Below are positions 40,363-53,891 of a stretch of DNA of 64,000 nucleotides, piece after piece. The notes beneath the pieces are model-generated. The model had not been told where the DNA came from. It did not search any database and worked only from the letters and a program-made list of their open reading frames with translations. Each line of letters opens with the position of its first letter. Within the stretch, counting starts at the first letter, position 1. The position numbers and the translations under genes are program-made. Origin of the DNA: Linepithema humile (Eukaryota > Arthropoda > Insecta > Hymenoptera > Formicidae); NCBI RefSeq assembly GCF_040581485.1, contig NC_090128.1:42748931-42812930 (forward strand), given 5' to 3'.

Positions 40363-41965
40363 TTATTTTAAAATACAATTGGGAATGTGTAAACTTAATA
40401 ATTAGTTTTAAGATGAAAATATTTGAAGTAAATTTTTAATGAAAACTCCGCAATATTGTAAATTAGAATAAGAAATGTGGATTTTATGAAATATTTGCTG
40501 GGAAAATTTTATTCTTGAAATAAAATTCTCGTGATCATAAATTATCATAGATTGCGAGGGGAAAGAGAAAAAAATTTGCTTTCTGTACCAGGCGACCTTG
40601 CCACCCCTCGCGTTTAGAATTTATTCCCTTCTGCTATAAGATTTGCATGTAATATACGAATTTCCTTAGGCTTTTCTGAGTATAAAATTTCTTGCCTTGA
40701 ATTTCGATCCTGCGTGTCGCTAGTTCGTATCACAAATTTGTGAAATAACATTGAAAGCGTTCGCTTTTGCGAGGGTATAGATCGAAAATAACAAATTTTT
40801 AAATAACTTTGTATGTGCATAACTTATTATTACGTTACTTATTTTATTTTGTTGCAGTCAATAATTTTACTGCATGTTTAGTATTAAAATCAATTTGGTG
40901 ATTTTTATAATTTTATTGACATTGGCTGTAATTTTTACACCAGTAAATGAGACTTGAAATCAGATAATCATATTAAGAGGTAAATGTGCACAATGCAGAT
41001 ATAGCTATGTATCTGTAATTATGGGCATTAATTCGGTGAAAATAATATAATCAGCCACACGTGCTCTCATTAGTGTACAAATCGCGAGCAACAAATCGCG
41101 AGAATTTTGCTCGCCTATTTCGTGCCGTTCATGTATTTATAATTGCACGAGACATTAATTAAGCTGTTATCGATGCCACTGATTATTTTGTCAAATACAG
41201 CGGTAAGTATATTATGATGGACCGAAAATCAATATAAGCCACTTACAATAATTGCTCATTAATTATAGCGGCTCATAATCGTGCGACGGAGCGATAATAT
41301 TCGTTGTTACATGCCATTCGTTGTCTCCGATGATAAAAATTGCAATTGTTTTCTGCATTACAAGAAGTAATGCTGAAATGAAAAAAAAACGTGTCTATGC
41401 GATCATGGAATTAGAAACTAAAATTCATCGACGAGAAGAAAGTGAATTAATCCCCGTGTGTTTCGAATATTTCTTTTCGCCAACCATTGTTTAAAGATTT
41501 CGAGGAATATGAAGTTTCTTCTAATTTAGATAAAAATTTTTTGAATCGCGAAACATTAGGATTTACAATTAAATTTTACACTAGAGAATAAAAGTGTTGC
41601 TATTGCAGATATATCGCTAGTGCAAAAGTAAGAACCAAACAAATACATTGTTATCACAATTTTATTTAATTGCGTTGTAGTTTTTTTCGTTTCTGTAATA
41701 CAATCTTTGTGAAATGAAATACCAGGGACGATAAATTACTTGGCCCTATGATGCGTGTAGTGGACGGAAGTGCGATTGATCGCCTGGGAAGGGCTAATCG
41801 CTCTGTACGTCGAAATTATTTCTTTTACCAAGGCTTCTCGTGCACCCTTCGGGCTACGATATATCTTGAAAATGGTGGCTAGCTATCCGGCACGTCCACC
41901 GAGCGGGAATGGCGGCTCATCACGCTTTACTGTATAACCCAGAGGAGATCCTGCTAGTCTCTCTT

Positions 41966-41989
41966 TCTTTCTCTCTCTCTCTCTCTCTC
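41966..41989. repeat. (CT)n microsatellite
   Basis: Short CT array with one T-rich interruption at its start. Confidence 0.9.
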
Positions 41990-43429
41990 GCTTTCGCCCA
42001 ACGGGAAAGCGCTGCCTCCGGTACCCCGGTAACACCGGCTCCGTCGTGTAATAATTTCATTTATTTGCTAAATCCCGCCACGTACGTGTCACGAATGATT
42101 AACGGCAGTGCGAAGATCCTCGCGCCTCGGCACAGTCTCGGCAATATCCCTTCGAACCAGAGGGGAACCAGTCCTACCTTCTGTCCGCTTTTTCACATGG
42201 TGCGGTCGAGAAAAAGCAAGTGAAACGCCTGTATCTTCTCGGATTGTAATTTGCCGGAATCAGCTGGCTTACGTGTTTGACGGCGTCTCTTCTTTTATCT
42301 CGTAGGTTTTTTTTTTTAGATTTTTAAAAAGATATTTATCACACAGATCGTTTTGTAAAGATTATTTTTCAGATTTTGAAATAGTGAAGAAATTTTTTAG
42401 ATTTATCGTTGTAAATACGAAGTATATTTGCAATAAAAACTCTGCAATTTACAATATGTTGAGTTATATACTTGGATTATAACATCTAATATTATTGTTC
42501 TACAATGTATAGTATTTAAATCGCTTATAACGTGATAATAATTTAATGTTTTAATTTAGGTAAAATTCTGTATACTTCCACAAAGACTCGAAAGTTCAAC
42601 TCGTTCAAAAAAATTTAATCGTTTAAAAAGCATTAAAAGCATAGAAGCACTTGTGTCTAACTTTGGAATGTAGCAATTATCTAATATCCGTGTAAATATT
42701 GTTCCTCTTTTAAGAACAAATTTGCTCTGAGATTTTTCCGGCAGCGACCCGCCGTGTTGGCTTCCCGGAAAATTCTTAACGCTCTGCTTCTACCTCTTTT
42801 TTTTCTTCCTCTTGTGCTTCTGGCGATGGAACTTGCGGAATAATTATCAGCGTTAATCAAGCAATTTAATTATCGGTTTCTCGCGGGAGAGTCCCTCCGT
42901 GCGCGCGCGCGAATAATCGAAAGCAGTACTTTAACGCGGAAAGGGATAACTTTCTGCCGCGAAAGGATCGTAAATACATTAGCCAGTGCCACGGATGAAA
43001 GGATGAACTTTTAATTTCTTTTAGAGCACCTATCTCTCGAGTATGCACGTGAAGAGAAATAATTTTTTTTTATCATTGCCGATATGCGAAAACAAAGCAT
43101 AACGACGAAAAAGATCTTCATCTTCGAATATCAAATAACGTCGACGAATAACGTCAATGTTCATATCGACCAATCCTAATTTTGGACAAACGAATCTTCT
43201 CGTTAGTATTCCCATGTATCTAATTATTGATCACTTTAACATAATGCATAATAACTTAGTATTATATTATGGCAAATTAACAGTGGATGGGAATGTAATT
43301 ATCGGCAATTTTGATCTAGTTTATACGTAATAATTATTGAATTTTTTGTAATTTCTTGAATAACAGTATGCTAAACTTGATAATTAACTCATAAATGCAT
43401 AATAGAATATATAAACAAATATTTGTACA

Positions 43430-43452
43430 AGAGAGAGACAGAGAGAGGAGAA

Positions 43453-43506
<54 letters not shown>

Positions 43507-43511
43507 GAGAG
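43430..43511. repeat. (GA)n microsatellite
   Basis: GA array of about 80 bases. The first third is impure, followed by an uninterrupted GA run. Confidence 0.93.
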
Positions 43512-46500
43512 CATTTAACTAATTAACGCTAAATAAACATCTAACGCTATATCTTGCTATATGTTAGCGTTAACGTCAACGTTATCACAAGCACGACTAG
43601 CTTTACAATGCTCTGCGGGGAGATAAACTTCCGGTGAATGTAATGTACGGTAATTGCCCGCGAGAAGAGTAATTTCCGCTCGATCGACTGACTGTATCAA
43701 ACTAGCGTTAACGATGGCGTTTGTTGCAAATTTAATGCAAATCGGAACACGTCGTGTTTTAGGGATAGAATCCTTATTTTTTCATAAGATTATTAAAAAT
43801 TGATTAATTTTTCTATAACAATTTCATATATCTATATCGCAAAAAATTTACTAAATTGTCTCATGTTTAAGATCAATGTTCTGAAAATTCTTTTTTTTTT
43901 ATATTAATAATTTTTACTAAAATTTATTATTAAAAATGTGATAAAAGACGTCGCATAATACGAAGCATATTACGTCAAATAAAATTTAAAAAACGCGCTT
44001 CTAAATCAATAGTCACTAGCAAAGATTTTGTGAAAAAAGGAAAGATTATAACGGTAGTGGTAACATAAAGAATTTGGAAAATTGGATTTGCCAAGAGGAA
44101 TGGAAAGCAGCTTAACGAACAACAATTAAATTCTGCGTTGTACTTAAATTGCAATATCAAGCTCGGGCTAATTGAAATTTTTTGCGCGCAACCTGAACGT
44201 TCGCGAATCAATCTTGAGGCGCGATGTGACAGAACACTTTTGCGTTGGTATAAGATTTAAAAAATAATTTGTATTTAATTCGTCTTGCATATTTATGAAA
44301 TTTTATGAAAAAATTTAATATAATGTCAAATCAGTGTAATAAGTTTGAAATGCTTGAATCGAAATTATTGCTAGGCAACGAAAATCTAAAGCTTATTTGC
44401 AGTACAAGCGTTGCATTATTGCAAGATGCACTTTAGATATTATGAAAAAATATTATTTGATGGCTTGCGGATATGTAGTAAAGTTGTTCGATCCTCAGCG
44501 ACAATATATTCATGATATTCAATGAAGTGTGCCAGATGCGTCAATACCATTATATCCTTTCAACTTTAACTTAACTTCTGGCGAAATATTTTCACTTAAT
44601 TTTCGAAATATTGATGTTGCAATGTGCAGTTTTACAGTTTATAAGATAAAATTATAAGTCAAATATATTTTTCTATGCTTACTAACACATAATGCACAAT
44701 TTTAATCTACGCACTTTTATTAAAATTACCGGCTTAGTTGGCTTTCTCATATACAAAATATCTTAGAAGATTTATTATATATTATTTATTATATTTATTT
44801 TATTATATATTATATATTATATTTTAAATTTTTCAAAGAATCAAGAGATGTCTAGACATCTTATACATGTGTTTTCTCAGACAAATATTGCGTTATGAAG
44901 ATCACAGATTTCGATTCTTTTGAACTTCTTTTCAAAACCCAAGATAGAAAATCAATCTGTTTGCATCGTCACACTGTGTGTGTATGTGTATGTATACATA
45001 CACACATATGGTAGGAGATCGGAAAATTTACTAGTGTGTTACGAAAATTCACGACGCCGTTGCAGCGGCGCCCGTCCCGCCAAATGAAAGGAAAGAAAGG
45101 TCCGTCGTTTCGCACTCGCTCGGAGTAATTCACCAAGTTCGACCGTCCGCTTCCTAATGCGAAAGGTAATTTCGTGCCGATCGAAGGCTTTTGAACTACT
45201 TATTTACCGGGAATGGAAGTTAGACGCAGTAGCGGCCGGAGAATGTCGGTAAAGACGTCTAGCTCGAGACATTAGCATAGCTTCTGGAAGCGTCGTCGTA
45301 TAAATCGGCGAGATTTCTCCGTTTCCGTAACGTTTATCGAACCACCTCGTCACCGCTGCCAGCAAAAATTGAAGAATTGGAGATTACAAAGAGGACAGTT
45401 CCTTGGAGACTGTTTGATACGTGAGCAAACTGATCGATCGGTCTCATTATTATTATTTAACGGGATACTCGCGATTATGTGACTTGGATTATTTTAATCG
45501 CGTTATATAATGCATTAAGTTGCATAAATCATTACGCAATACGAGTAAGTAATTACATCCGTTTCCACTTGCCCCGGTTTTTTCATATTAACTGCGGAGA
45601 ACGGAGAGAGGAAAAATTATTCGAAAATTATAGAGTATATACATATGTCAGTAAATTTAGGAAAGGCGAGTCAACGAATGATATTTATTAGAATCACCGC
45701 TGTAATTTTAATTTATTTTATACGCTTAACTAGCTTTCTGTAAGGTCATTTTTCTTAAAAACGAACTAAATAACGATGAAAAATAGCATTTGCATGTAAT
45801 TGGTATATTTTTTCATGTTACTTGACATCCTCTTCGCTAGTATTGAGAAATATATAATTTTTTAGATTGACTATGACGCTTAAACATTATTCATTTTTAC
45901 ATACTGGGAGTAATTCTCAATTTCTGCGAAAAAAGTTTAAATATGACAACGATGACTTGTAATTACAGGACCGACGGTAGGTCTGTTCATGAGTGATGAA
46001 CGTGCAGTTGGTTTTGCGCGCGGAAAAAAATTCTTCCTCAGCTTGATGTCTCTCTCTCTCGTAATTAGCTTGACTTTTAATCACAAAGGCTCGCCTTTCT
46101 AACACATTTTATTTATGAGACCAGGAACAAGACGCATGAATTTAATTTGTTTTTCGAAGGAGGCGACGAAGAATTTTCATATTGTTTCACTTATTTCCTT
46201 ATATTTTATTATCAATTCGACTTTAGTTTAGTTAACATTAATCGCAAAATTAAAAGCATTGCACAGAAAAAATTATTTTAGTCTACAAAAACACAATTTT
46301 ATTGAGATATTTGTGTGAATGAGATCCGCTATTGATGAAAGCTTGTCATACACGGGACGCATTCGCTAACAATAAGAAAAAGAAAGAAGAAATATTGAGG
46401 CAGGGGAACAAGAAAGAGACGGATAATAAGCAGCAATGAGAATTACGTGGACAGTGAAAAGGAGCATCCGGTCCATTCAAAGGAGGCGAAGGTGCTAAAC

Positions 46501-47586
46501 ATCTATCGTTTGTGATTGTTTCCCATGTCACGTGAGCGACAATACATTGGCACCCCCATGATTTTTCTTTATTCGCCCCACGTCCACGTATCCTATGAAA
46601 AATAATATTCTGTGTAAATGGGCAACTCGTGCTCTGTGGGATTTTTCCCTGCATTTTCCGCTTTTCTCGCCGTCGACCTTTACCACCCTTCTTCCTGCTC
46701 TTTATCAAGCAATCAGCTAACTCCTAAACGTAACTGCTTTTTTTTAATCCCCCCGGTCGCTTCTTGCGACAAGATAACGATCTCGTTCGTTTGCAAAATT
46801 TTCCTAAGTACCCTAGAGATTTTTTTTATATTGACTGATATGTCAATATCGAGAAAAGCCAATACTGGGAAAGGCAATGGTAAAAGAAGATTGAGTATTT
46901 TATGTACGGGAGAGAGAAAAAAGAGTAGATTTAGGCGGGATCATTGCTTATAGAGGAGTGGATTATATTGGGGCTAAGTGCTTCTTGAAATTTATTTCTT
47001 TAATATTTCTCTCTTTCGTGACTCGCATAGTAACGTATCTTTTTTCTAACCTTCGTAACGAATATACAATACATATAACGAATGTTTCATTAATCGGATA
47101 CTTTTGCGTAAAATTGAGGATTGATAAGATAAAGATGATAATCAAAGAAAATGCCAATATAATTGAGTCGTTATATAAGAATTTAAAAAATTAATAATAA
47201 CTTTGATCTATATTTACATATAAAATTTTGAGGAAGATTGCACTTTCTTCGTAAACGAGTCGAAGTTTTATGAATGGAGTCTCATGATTTTAACTCTGTC
47301 AAACCATCTAAGCGACGGTATAAAAGCAAGGGTCATAAAACTCGCAATGAAAGAGTTATTTGTGCGCGCTGGGCAGTAAAAACGATACGACGAGGTGTAA
47401 TAGAAGCACGGGCTAGCATATAATATGCGCCAAGATAACGTGGACGACTGCAGCAATTAGTGGAATGCCGGTTGCTCGTAAAACAGAAGGCTTCGTATGA
47501 CGTTTATTCGCGGTGTGTTGGTTTGCTCTCAATGTTAACAAATATGCATGGATGTATGAGCCGGTCTTTACCTTGGAAAATATCGG

Positions 47587-47604
47587 TTTTTTTTTTTTTT
47601 TTTT
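47587..47604. repeat. Poly-T run
   Basis: Eighteen consecutive T residues. No element boundary or target duplication was recognised beside it. Confidence 0.9.
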
Positions 47605-49282
47605 CACCGGAAACTCGCTGCCGTTGTAGTGGTGAATGGCGCGACGCGGAAGCGTTGATTTATCGAGGTGATATACCGTGGCCGCTTTGTTGAGCGCACT
47701 TTGTTTGACGCTTTTTTGTAACTTCCAATTTGCCTCACGATCGACCCGCCTTATGTCGCAACTCGCCGCTCATGATTTATGCTCTGATTGTCGAACGCGA
47801 CCGCGAGGGATATTTTTCGGCATGTATTATGCCGGGAGAGAGCGAAACCATTAAAATTTTGATGAATCGCGAAGACAGCGCGGAAAGCTCGACCGCCCAT
47901 TGCTTAGCTATTAATAACTAATTCTTAATCTGTAGCAATATCGTAGCAAAAGCAATTATGTCTTAATTTTTTTCTGCGCATTGTAGTCGATTGTAGTTGA
48001 TGATACACCACGGTATAATTTATCATAGAAGTACGCACATTTAGTGCGCTATAGATGCCAGAGCACTTTGGCCTTCGTTACTGTGGAATGGAAGAACTTT
48101 CGCAACGGTGCAGCGTCATTCGATTTAAAACCGACGGCACGGCTGGGAACAATTCGGAATTCAGTACATAATGTTCATTGCCAGCGAAGCACAAAGCGAA
48201 AACCCGATGAGCGTACCTATAATCCGGGAAACGAACGTAATTACGGTTCTGTCGCCAAGTCATTAACAACGTATCCATTTGGCCGGCGCGTTTACGAACT
48301 TTTCGGCATTTTGTTGCTATCGCACTAGTTCCCCGTTTATCACACTTCCAATTCGATTTTTTACATCCAAAAAGGAAAAAGGTCTATGTGAAACGTATAT
48401 TTTCTCTCTTATAACTGATGATACAACTCAATGTGTTGTTTTAAAAATGCGTATTTGGTTAACTCAATATTAAAAACATGCTAAAGTAGACTGCGGTACC
48501 AAACAAACATCGAATATTTAACAATAATTAAAGAAATTAAACAAAAAGATTGAAACTATTGTTTATTATGGTTGTTAATAATTTTGAGTTACAAGTCAAA
48601 TTTCAGATTCATCGACGTTATTTTTGTAAAATTATTAGAAATTTACGTTTTTAATGGTAAGTGCTTTGACAAATAAAATATAATTTTGGGAAAATTTTAC
48701 GGGTTAAAATCAAATTATCATTATAAAATTCTCAGTTAATGTATGTTAATCACTATTATACGCAGAGATTGCATAATTCATCAAAGCGAGCGCTGATTAA
48801 AACGCAATATTTCCTCGAGCGGCCGCACTATTGCCGACGGCTCTTCCCCTCGACACCAAGAATTAATACTTTGTAATAAATACATTTGCAAAGCTATACG
48901 TAACGAGAGACACACTTGACAGGTGTGTTAAATAAATTATCACGAACAATTGATTCGCCAGGAAGAAGAGCGAGGATCGTGGATGGCCAGCGCGAATCAT
49001 ACGTTGAAGTTTTACGTGTAGCTAGAATGAATTTGAAAAATATTTTCGACTTTAGTACGTCCGGTTAGTTTATACGCCCAATACAGAAGGGGCCATATTT
49101 TTGTTTCTTTTTTTTTATGCCAACTCCCGAATTTATACGACGCATCGAAGAACAGAGAAGCGCGAATTCCCGACGTGAAATCGTAACGCGTACCGGATGC
49201 GGATCGTTCGTCACTAAAGTACTGTTTTTTATTCGTCGATACAGAGAGGGATGGAGAAACAGAAAGGGAGGAAAAAGAGGCG

Positions 49283-49308
49283 AGAGAGAGAGGGAGAGAG
49301 AGAGAGAA
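49283..49308. repeat. (GA)n microsatellite, impure
   Basis: About 12 GA units with one GG interruption. Confidence 0.88.
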
Positions 49309-51404
49309 AAGCAAACCTAAAGCACCGATGCAACGCACGCCGGATGTAACCTCCATTTCGGCATTTTTGTTTTTTTCTCCTTTTTTTCCGGCGAGGACCA
49401 ACGATGCGAACATCGTGACGCGACAAATTACGCAAATGCGCATTTTAACGCGGTGACATCAATATAGGATCGCAATGATATTTACAGTTGATTTATTTTG
49501 TAAAATTTTGGAAAATAATGAAATAATAAGTTGTACGACGTCTAAATACGATAGAAGACTACATCGATTGCTGTATTACAATCGATATTTGAAAGAGAAA
49601 AAGCTATATAAAGAAATTGCAATGGTAATTTTAACATTTTTCATGAAATATTAACAGTTTTTGAAAGCCGGCCAAAAGTATATGACGCAGCTTTAAGATT
49701 AATTAATTAAATAAAATATTTTTTTATTCGAAAATTCGAGTTTAACCTTTTTCCTTGCCGCTCTCGCGACGTCTACGTCCGCAATAATCTATCCTGTCTG
49801 ATGTCTGCGGTGCGCGATCACGCGGCGCCAGGTTTGAGCAATCTCACCCTCTGCCTAAGCCGAAAATAATTGTGATAGGGAATCCCTTGGTACTTTGGCT
49901 CTTGAGTACGTGAGCCGAGTGTTCGCCGAGAAGTTCTCCGGGTCCATGACGAGGTGATCTTGTCGTGACCTCTTCTCGCCCGGTTCTTTCGAAAGGCACG
50001 AAGGACGATCGTATGGTGTGAAGGCACCCCCACCTCCCATTAAGGCCCCCGCTTTTATCTACGAGCGACGGCGGAAGCCAATCTTTCTAATAACGACGCG
50101 GCTCGTCGCTTTCGGAATTCGGACCGCATCGCGCTCGGCCGGGCTTTTCATAAAATTCTCACGATCCAGCCGCAGCCAATCGACGAATCGACCGAAGGAG
50201 AAGCTCGAAATGCTGTGGAACCGTAGACTGTCTCAAATTATATTAGAGGCGATATTATCGCGGATATCTTCGTTCCGGCGAACGAAGAGATCTCGTATTG
50301 ACAGTGGCAGAAACGGCAGATGTGACAAGTGCATCGGAAAGATTATACATTTCTGTAAATTATAAATTCTAGGATTTTTCTAGAAACATTGTGAGAAGAG
50401 AGTTAACTTCTTTATATATGCAATTCTATAATTATATAAAAAAAGAAAAACAAACAAATTATTAATAATCGTTAATTAATATGTCGAAACAATTGCGTAA
50501 TACAATTACTACTGATCAAAGGCGTAAAAGTACACAACTGCTACATAAACTGAACACGGTAGCAAAAGCGCAAATTAAAAGTAAAATGCAAAGTGGAAAA
50601 AATGTCATGTTGCATAGTTACCGCCAATAATACGCGATTTTATCAGGGATATGAATTGCGTTCATACAGAGAAGAAATTAAAGCAGCTGCGGAAAATAAC
50701 GGCTGATTTTTATTAGTACCGGCGCCACTGTAACACTGGAATATAACTGTTACCCGGACAATCGACACGGCCAATGTCCAATTGTGCGTCGAGCGCATTG
50801 TAGAGAGGGTGCAAGATCGACCATTGCGTTCTGCAATGCATGTGTAAAAAAGAGTGCAATGCGCGATTTTTATCAGGTGCGGAAATGCGGTGGTCGAGAG
50901 GCGATATCCAGGCTCTCGCCAGGCTTTTTTCCGTGCCGCTCTTGCGGCGGGGCAATCGGATTAATCAGCAGGATAGAGAGTCGGGCGATATCGTCAAAGT
51001 GCGTTCGGATTACGATGGCAGTGCACACTGGGATCGGTATCATTCGCGAATGCGGGGATTTCTAAAGCCACGCCGAGGACAGCGTTGTTCGCGCTGCCGC
51101 GAGAGACGCTCGTATTTACCGTAATTGGTAAATTGTTGATGCGTCCGTTTCTAGGAAGCGCGATTATTAATCTTTCATTCAGCAGTATCCGTCGAATTAC
51201 TTTTGCATGCAACATTGTCCCACGCGAACGGCGATGGCAGAATGAATAAATGTTGCAACAAAAATCGTAAACCGTTAATTGAGAGTGTATTTATTAAACA
51301 AACTTTTTTAATGCTTAATGAAAAAATTTTTAATTCAGTACAAATAACCAAGTATCCGAGTTTGATATATTGACCGACTATTTTAATTAGCTTTAATTAT
51401 CTAT

Positions 51405-52149
51405 TTAAGGCTCCTGGGTAGTCCCCGCAGCCATATTAAATTCGTGACGTCAGAAGCGAGAAATGACACGCCGAGAATTCTTGCGTGCCATTTCTAAATA
51501 AAATGATAATTTAACAAAGTAACACTCTAGATCGCTTTAAGACACCTGTAAAATTGTCCGAAAACTATGCTTTTTCCTTGACAGGTTATAAACAATCGTT
51601 AAATCAACCGTGAAGCGAAGCCTAATTATGCGAGAAAACACACGGTTGACAGCTGTCTGTATGAGTAGAAAATACTCCTTCTACGTTGGGCTTTCCCTGC
51701 TAATCTTAGTTTTCGGATAATTTTACAGGTTTCATGAACACGTCACATATCACAGCACTAACATTTAACGAATATTAACGAAATGGCACGCAAGAATAAA
51801 TTGGGTAGTCAACATGTCATTTTTTCACGTCTAATAGTTCATCGATTCTCCACCTAAGACGCTGCATGAGAATTTCTGTCATATGGACATGTCGGTAACG
51901 GTACTAAGCTATATATATTCTGTATTTATCGCGTTTATTTTTTTGTAAACAAATTTTTGAATTATAAATTAGCATTTTGTATGTTATTCAGTAATTTACT
52001 TTTATCGTATCAATTGATTAGGTCAAACTGTTACACTATTTACTTATACAATAAATCGACTAGGTAAATTCGACTAGGTTTTTATTCCTACCACAATTAT
52101 GTCGCCACTGTCAACGCGGAGTTCACGGCTACGGGACCAGGAGCCTTAA
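51405..52149 (-). mobile_element. TTAA-flanked MITE, copy 2 (full length, 737 bp, minus orientation)
   Basis: The element at 51409-52145 has the same 737-base length as copies 1 and 4, in reverse orientation, with TTAA at 51405-51408 and 52146-52149. It shares ATATTAAATTCGTGACG near its end with copy 3, whereas copies 1 and 4 have the complement of ATATTAGATTCGTGACG. So copies 2 and 3 belong to one sub-lineage. Confidence 0.93.
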
Positions 52150-52509
52150 GGCTCCTGGGTAGTCACCGCAGCCATATTAAATTCGTGACGTCAGAAGCGA
52201 GAAATGACACGCCGAGAATTCTTGCGTGCCATTTCTAAATAAAATGATAATTTAACAAAGTAACACTCTAGATCGCTTTAAGACACCTGTAAAATTGTCC
52301 GAAAACTATGCTTTTTCCTTGACAGGTTATAAATAATCGTTAAATCAACCGTGAAGCGAAGCCTAATTATGCGAGAAAACACACGGTTGACAGCTGTCTG
52401 TATGAGTAGAAAATACTCCTTCTACGTTGGGCTTTCCCTGCTAATCTTAGTTTTCGGATAATTTTACAGGTTTCATGAACACGTCACATATCACAGCACT
52501 AACATTTAA
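52146..52509 (-). mobile_element. TTAA MITE, copy 3 (truncated, 356 bp)
   Basis: Begins directly at the shared TTAA of copy 2 with GGCTCCTGGGTAGTCACC and follows the family sequence in minus orientation. It stops at CACTAACATTTAA, where the family normally reads on into CGAATATTAACG. The break lies exactly at an internal TTAA (52506-52509), which now serves as the left TTAA of copy 4. The missing 381 bases of copy 3 are not found on the far side of copy 4. Confidence 0.92.
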
Positions 52510-53250
52510 GGCTCCTGGTCCCGTAGCCGTGAACTCCGCGTTGACAGTGGCGACATAATTGTGGTAGGAATAAAAACCTAGTCGAATTTACCTAGTCGAT
52601 TTATTGTATAAGTAAATAGTGTAACAGTTTGACCTAATCAATTGATACGATAAAAGTAAATTACTGAATAACATACAAAATGCTAATTTATAATTCAAAA
52701 ATTTGTTTACAAAGAAATAAACGCGATAAATACAGAATATATATAGCTTAGTACCGTTACCGACATGTCCATATGACAGAAATTCTCATGCAGCGTCTTA
52801 GGTGGAGAATCGATGAACTATTAGACGTGAAAAAATGACATGTTGACTACCCAATTTATTCTTGCGTGCCATTTCGTTAATATTCGTTAAATGTTAGTGC
52901 TGTGATATGTGACGTGTTCATGAAACCTGTAAAATTATCCGAAAACTAAGATTAGCAGGGAAAGCCCAACGTAGAAGGAGTATTTTCTACTCATACAGAC
53001 AGCTGTCAACCGTGTGTTTTCTCGCATAATTAGGCTTCGCTTCACGGTTGATTTAACGATTGTTTATAACCTGTCAAGGAAAAAGCATAGTTTTCGGACA
53101 ATTTTACAGGTGTCTTAAAGCGATCTAGAGTGTTACTTTGTTAAATTATCATTTTATTTAGAAATGGCACGCAAGAATTCTCGGCGTGTCATTTCTCGCT
53201 TCTGACGTCACGAATCTAATATGGCTGCGGTGACTACCCAGGAGCCTTAA
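52506..53250 (+). mobile_element. TTAA-flanked MITE, copy 4 (full length, 737 bp)
   Basis: The element at 52510-53246 has TTAA on both sides and is collinear with copy 1 at 13510-14246 without indels, with three substitutions seen (AAAGAAAT for AAAAAAAT, CGTGTG for CGTATG, TTATCATT for TTATTATT). It lies inverted relative to copies 2 and 3, so 51409-53246 forms a large interrupted palindrome. Confidence 0.93.
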
Positions 53251-53824
53251 TAAGCTTAATTTAACAACGATTTCTTAATTAAAATAATCATGGTCGATCG
53301 TAATGAAAAAAAGTACTTTTCATATTTTCAAGCGATACTCGACAAAACCGCCGTCAGCGGCTCGGAAAGCAGCACTTTATCAAATACCGCGTACAATTTT
53401 TGCGAAGCGACGCGGAACGGTCGGATAAATGGAACAACTCGTATTGTTCTGCCAGACGTATTGCCAGATCGCAACTGGCTGATATCTTGGCGACGTCGTT
53501 GAAGTTTACAGCGATGCATCATCGCGCTGGGTTGCATACCACAGCTGCACCGTGGATGTCTGTATTGTCGATTCGGCCGCGGTAATTCCCGTAAACATAC
53601 TGCAGCGTACAATACTCTGCGAGTCGCGAACAATGCTGACGCGTAATAGCCAATCGACGGGTAGCCCGTACCATTTTGACGGCTGGTTAGTGTATGCTTC
53701 ATACTGTATGAAGAGTAAATCGGCGCTACACTACAGCCAGTTGTATGTCAGAGCTTAACGAGAATCGCCCGCCAGGTTTCGTTAAGCGAGCGAGTGGATT
53801 AACCGCGATATTGGTCAGACTGAT
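53251..53824. other. Anonymous non-coding DNA
   Basis: Moderately GC-rich unique sequence. Overlapping frames on both strands have no recognisable domain. Confidence 0.5.
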
Positions 53825-53891
53825 AAAAAAAAAAGTCAATTTTGCGCGCACGTGTAATTCAATACACGTGCGCGCGAATCGGTTTTTTTTT
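53825..53891. repeat. Short perfect-core hairpin (GCGCGCACGTGTA palindrome)
   Basis: GCGCGCACGTGTA and its reverse complement are separated by ATTCAA. The stem extends outward imperfectly through GTCAATT/AATCGG into A9/T9 tracts, for arms of about 30 bases. It contains two CACGTG E-box motifs. Possible cruciform or RNA hairpin; no known RNA family recognised. Confidence 0.85.

Larger units (their letters stand above)
40371..51404. other. Long gene-poor stretch
   Basis: 11 kb without a supported gene. It includes CT/GA microsatellites (listed), AT-rich low-complexity DNA near 44770-44840, a small hairpin TAACGCTATAT/ATATGTTAGCGTTA near 43540-43575, a GTGTGTATG/CATACACAC palindrome near 44985-45008, and a poly-T run at 47587-47604. 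CpG-rich islands at about 41740-42240 and 49780-50340 carry no recognisable coding sequence. Confidence 0.5.
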
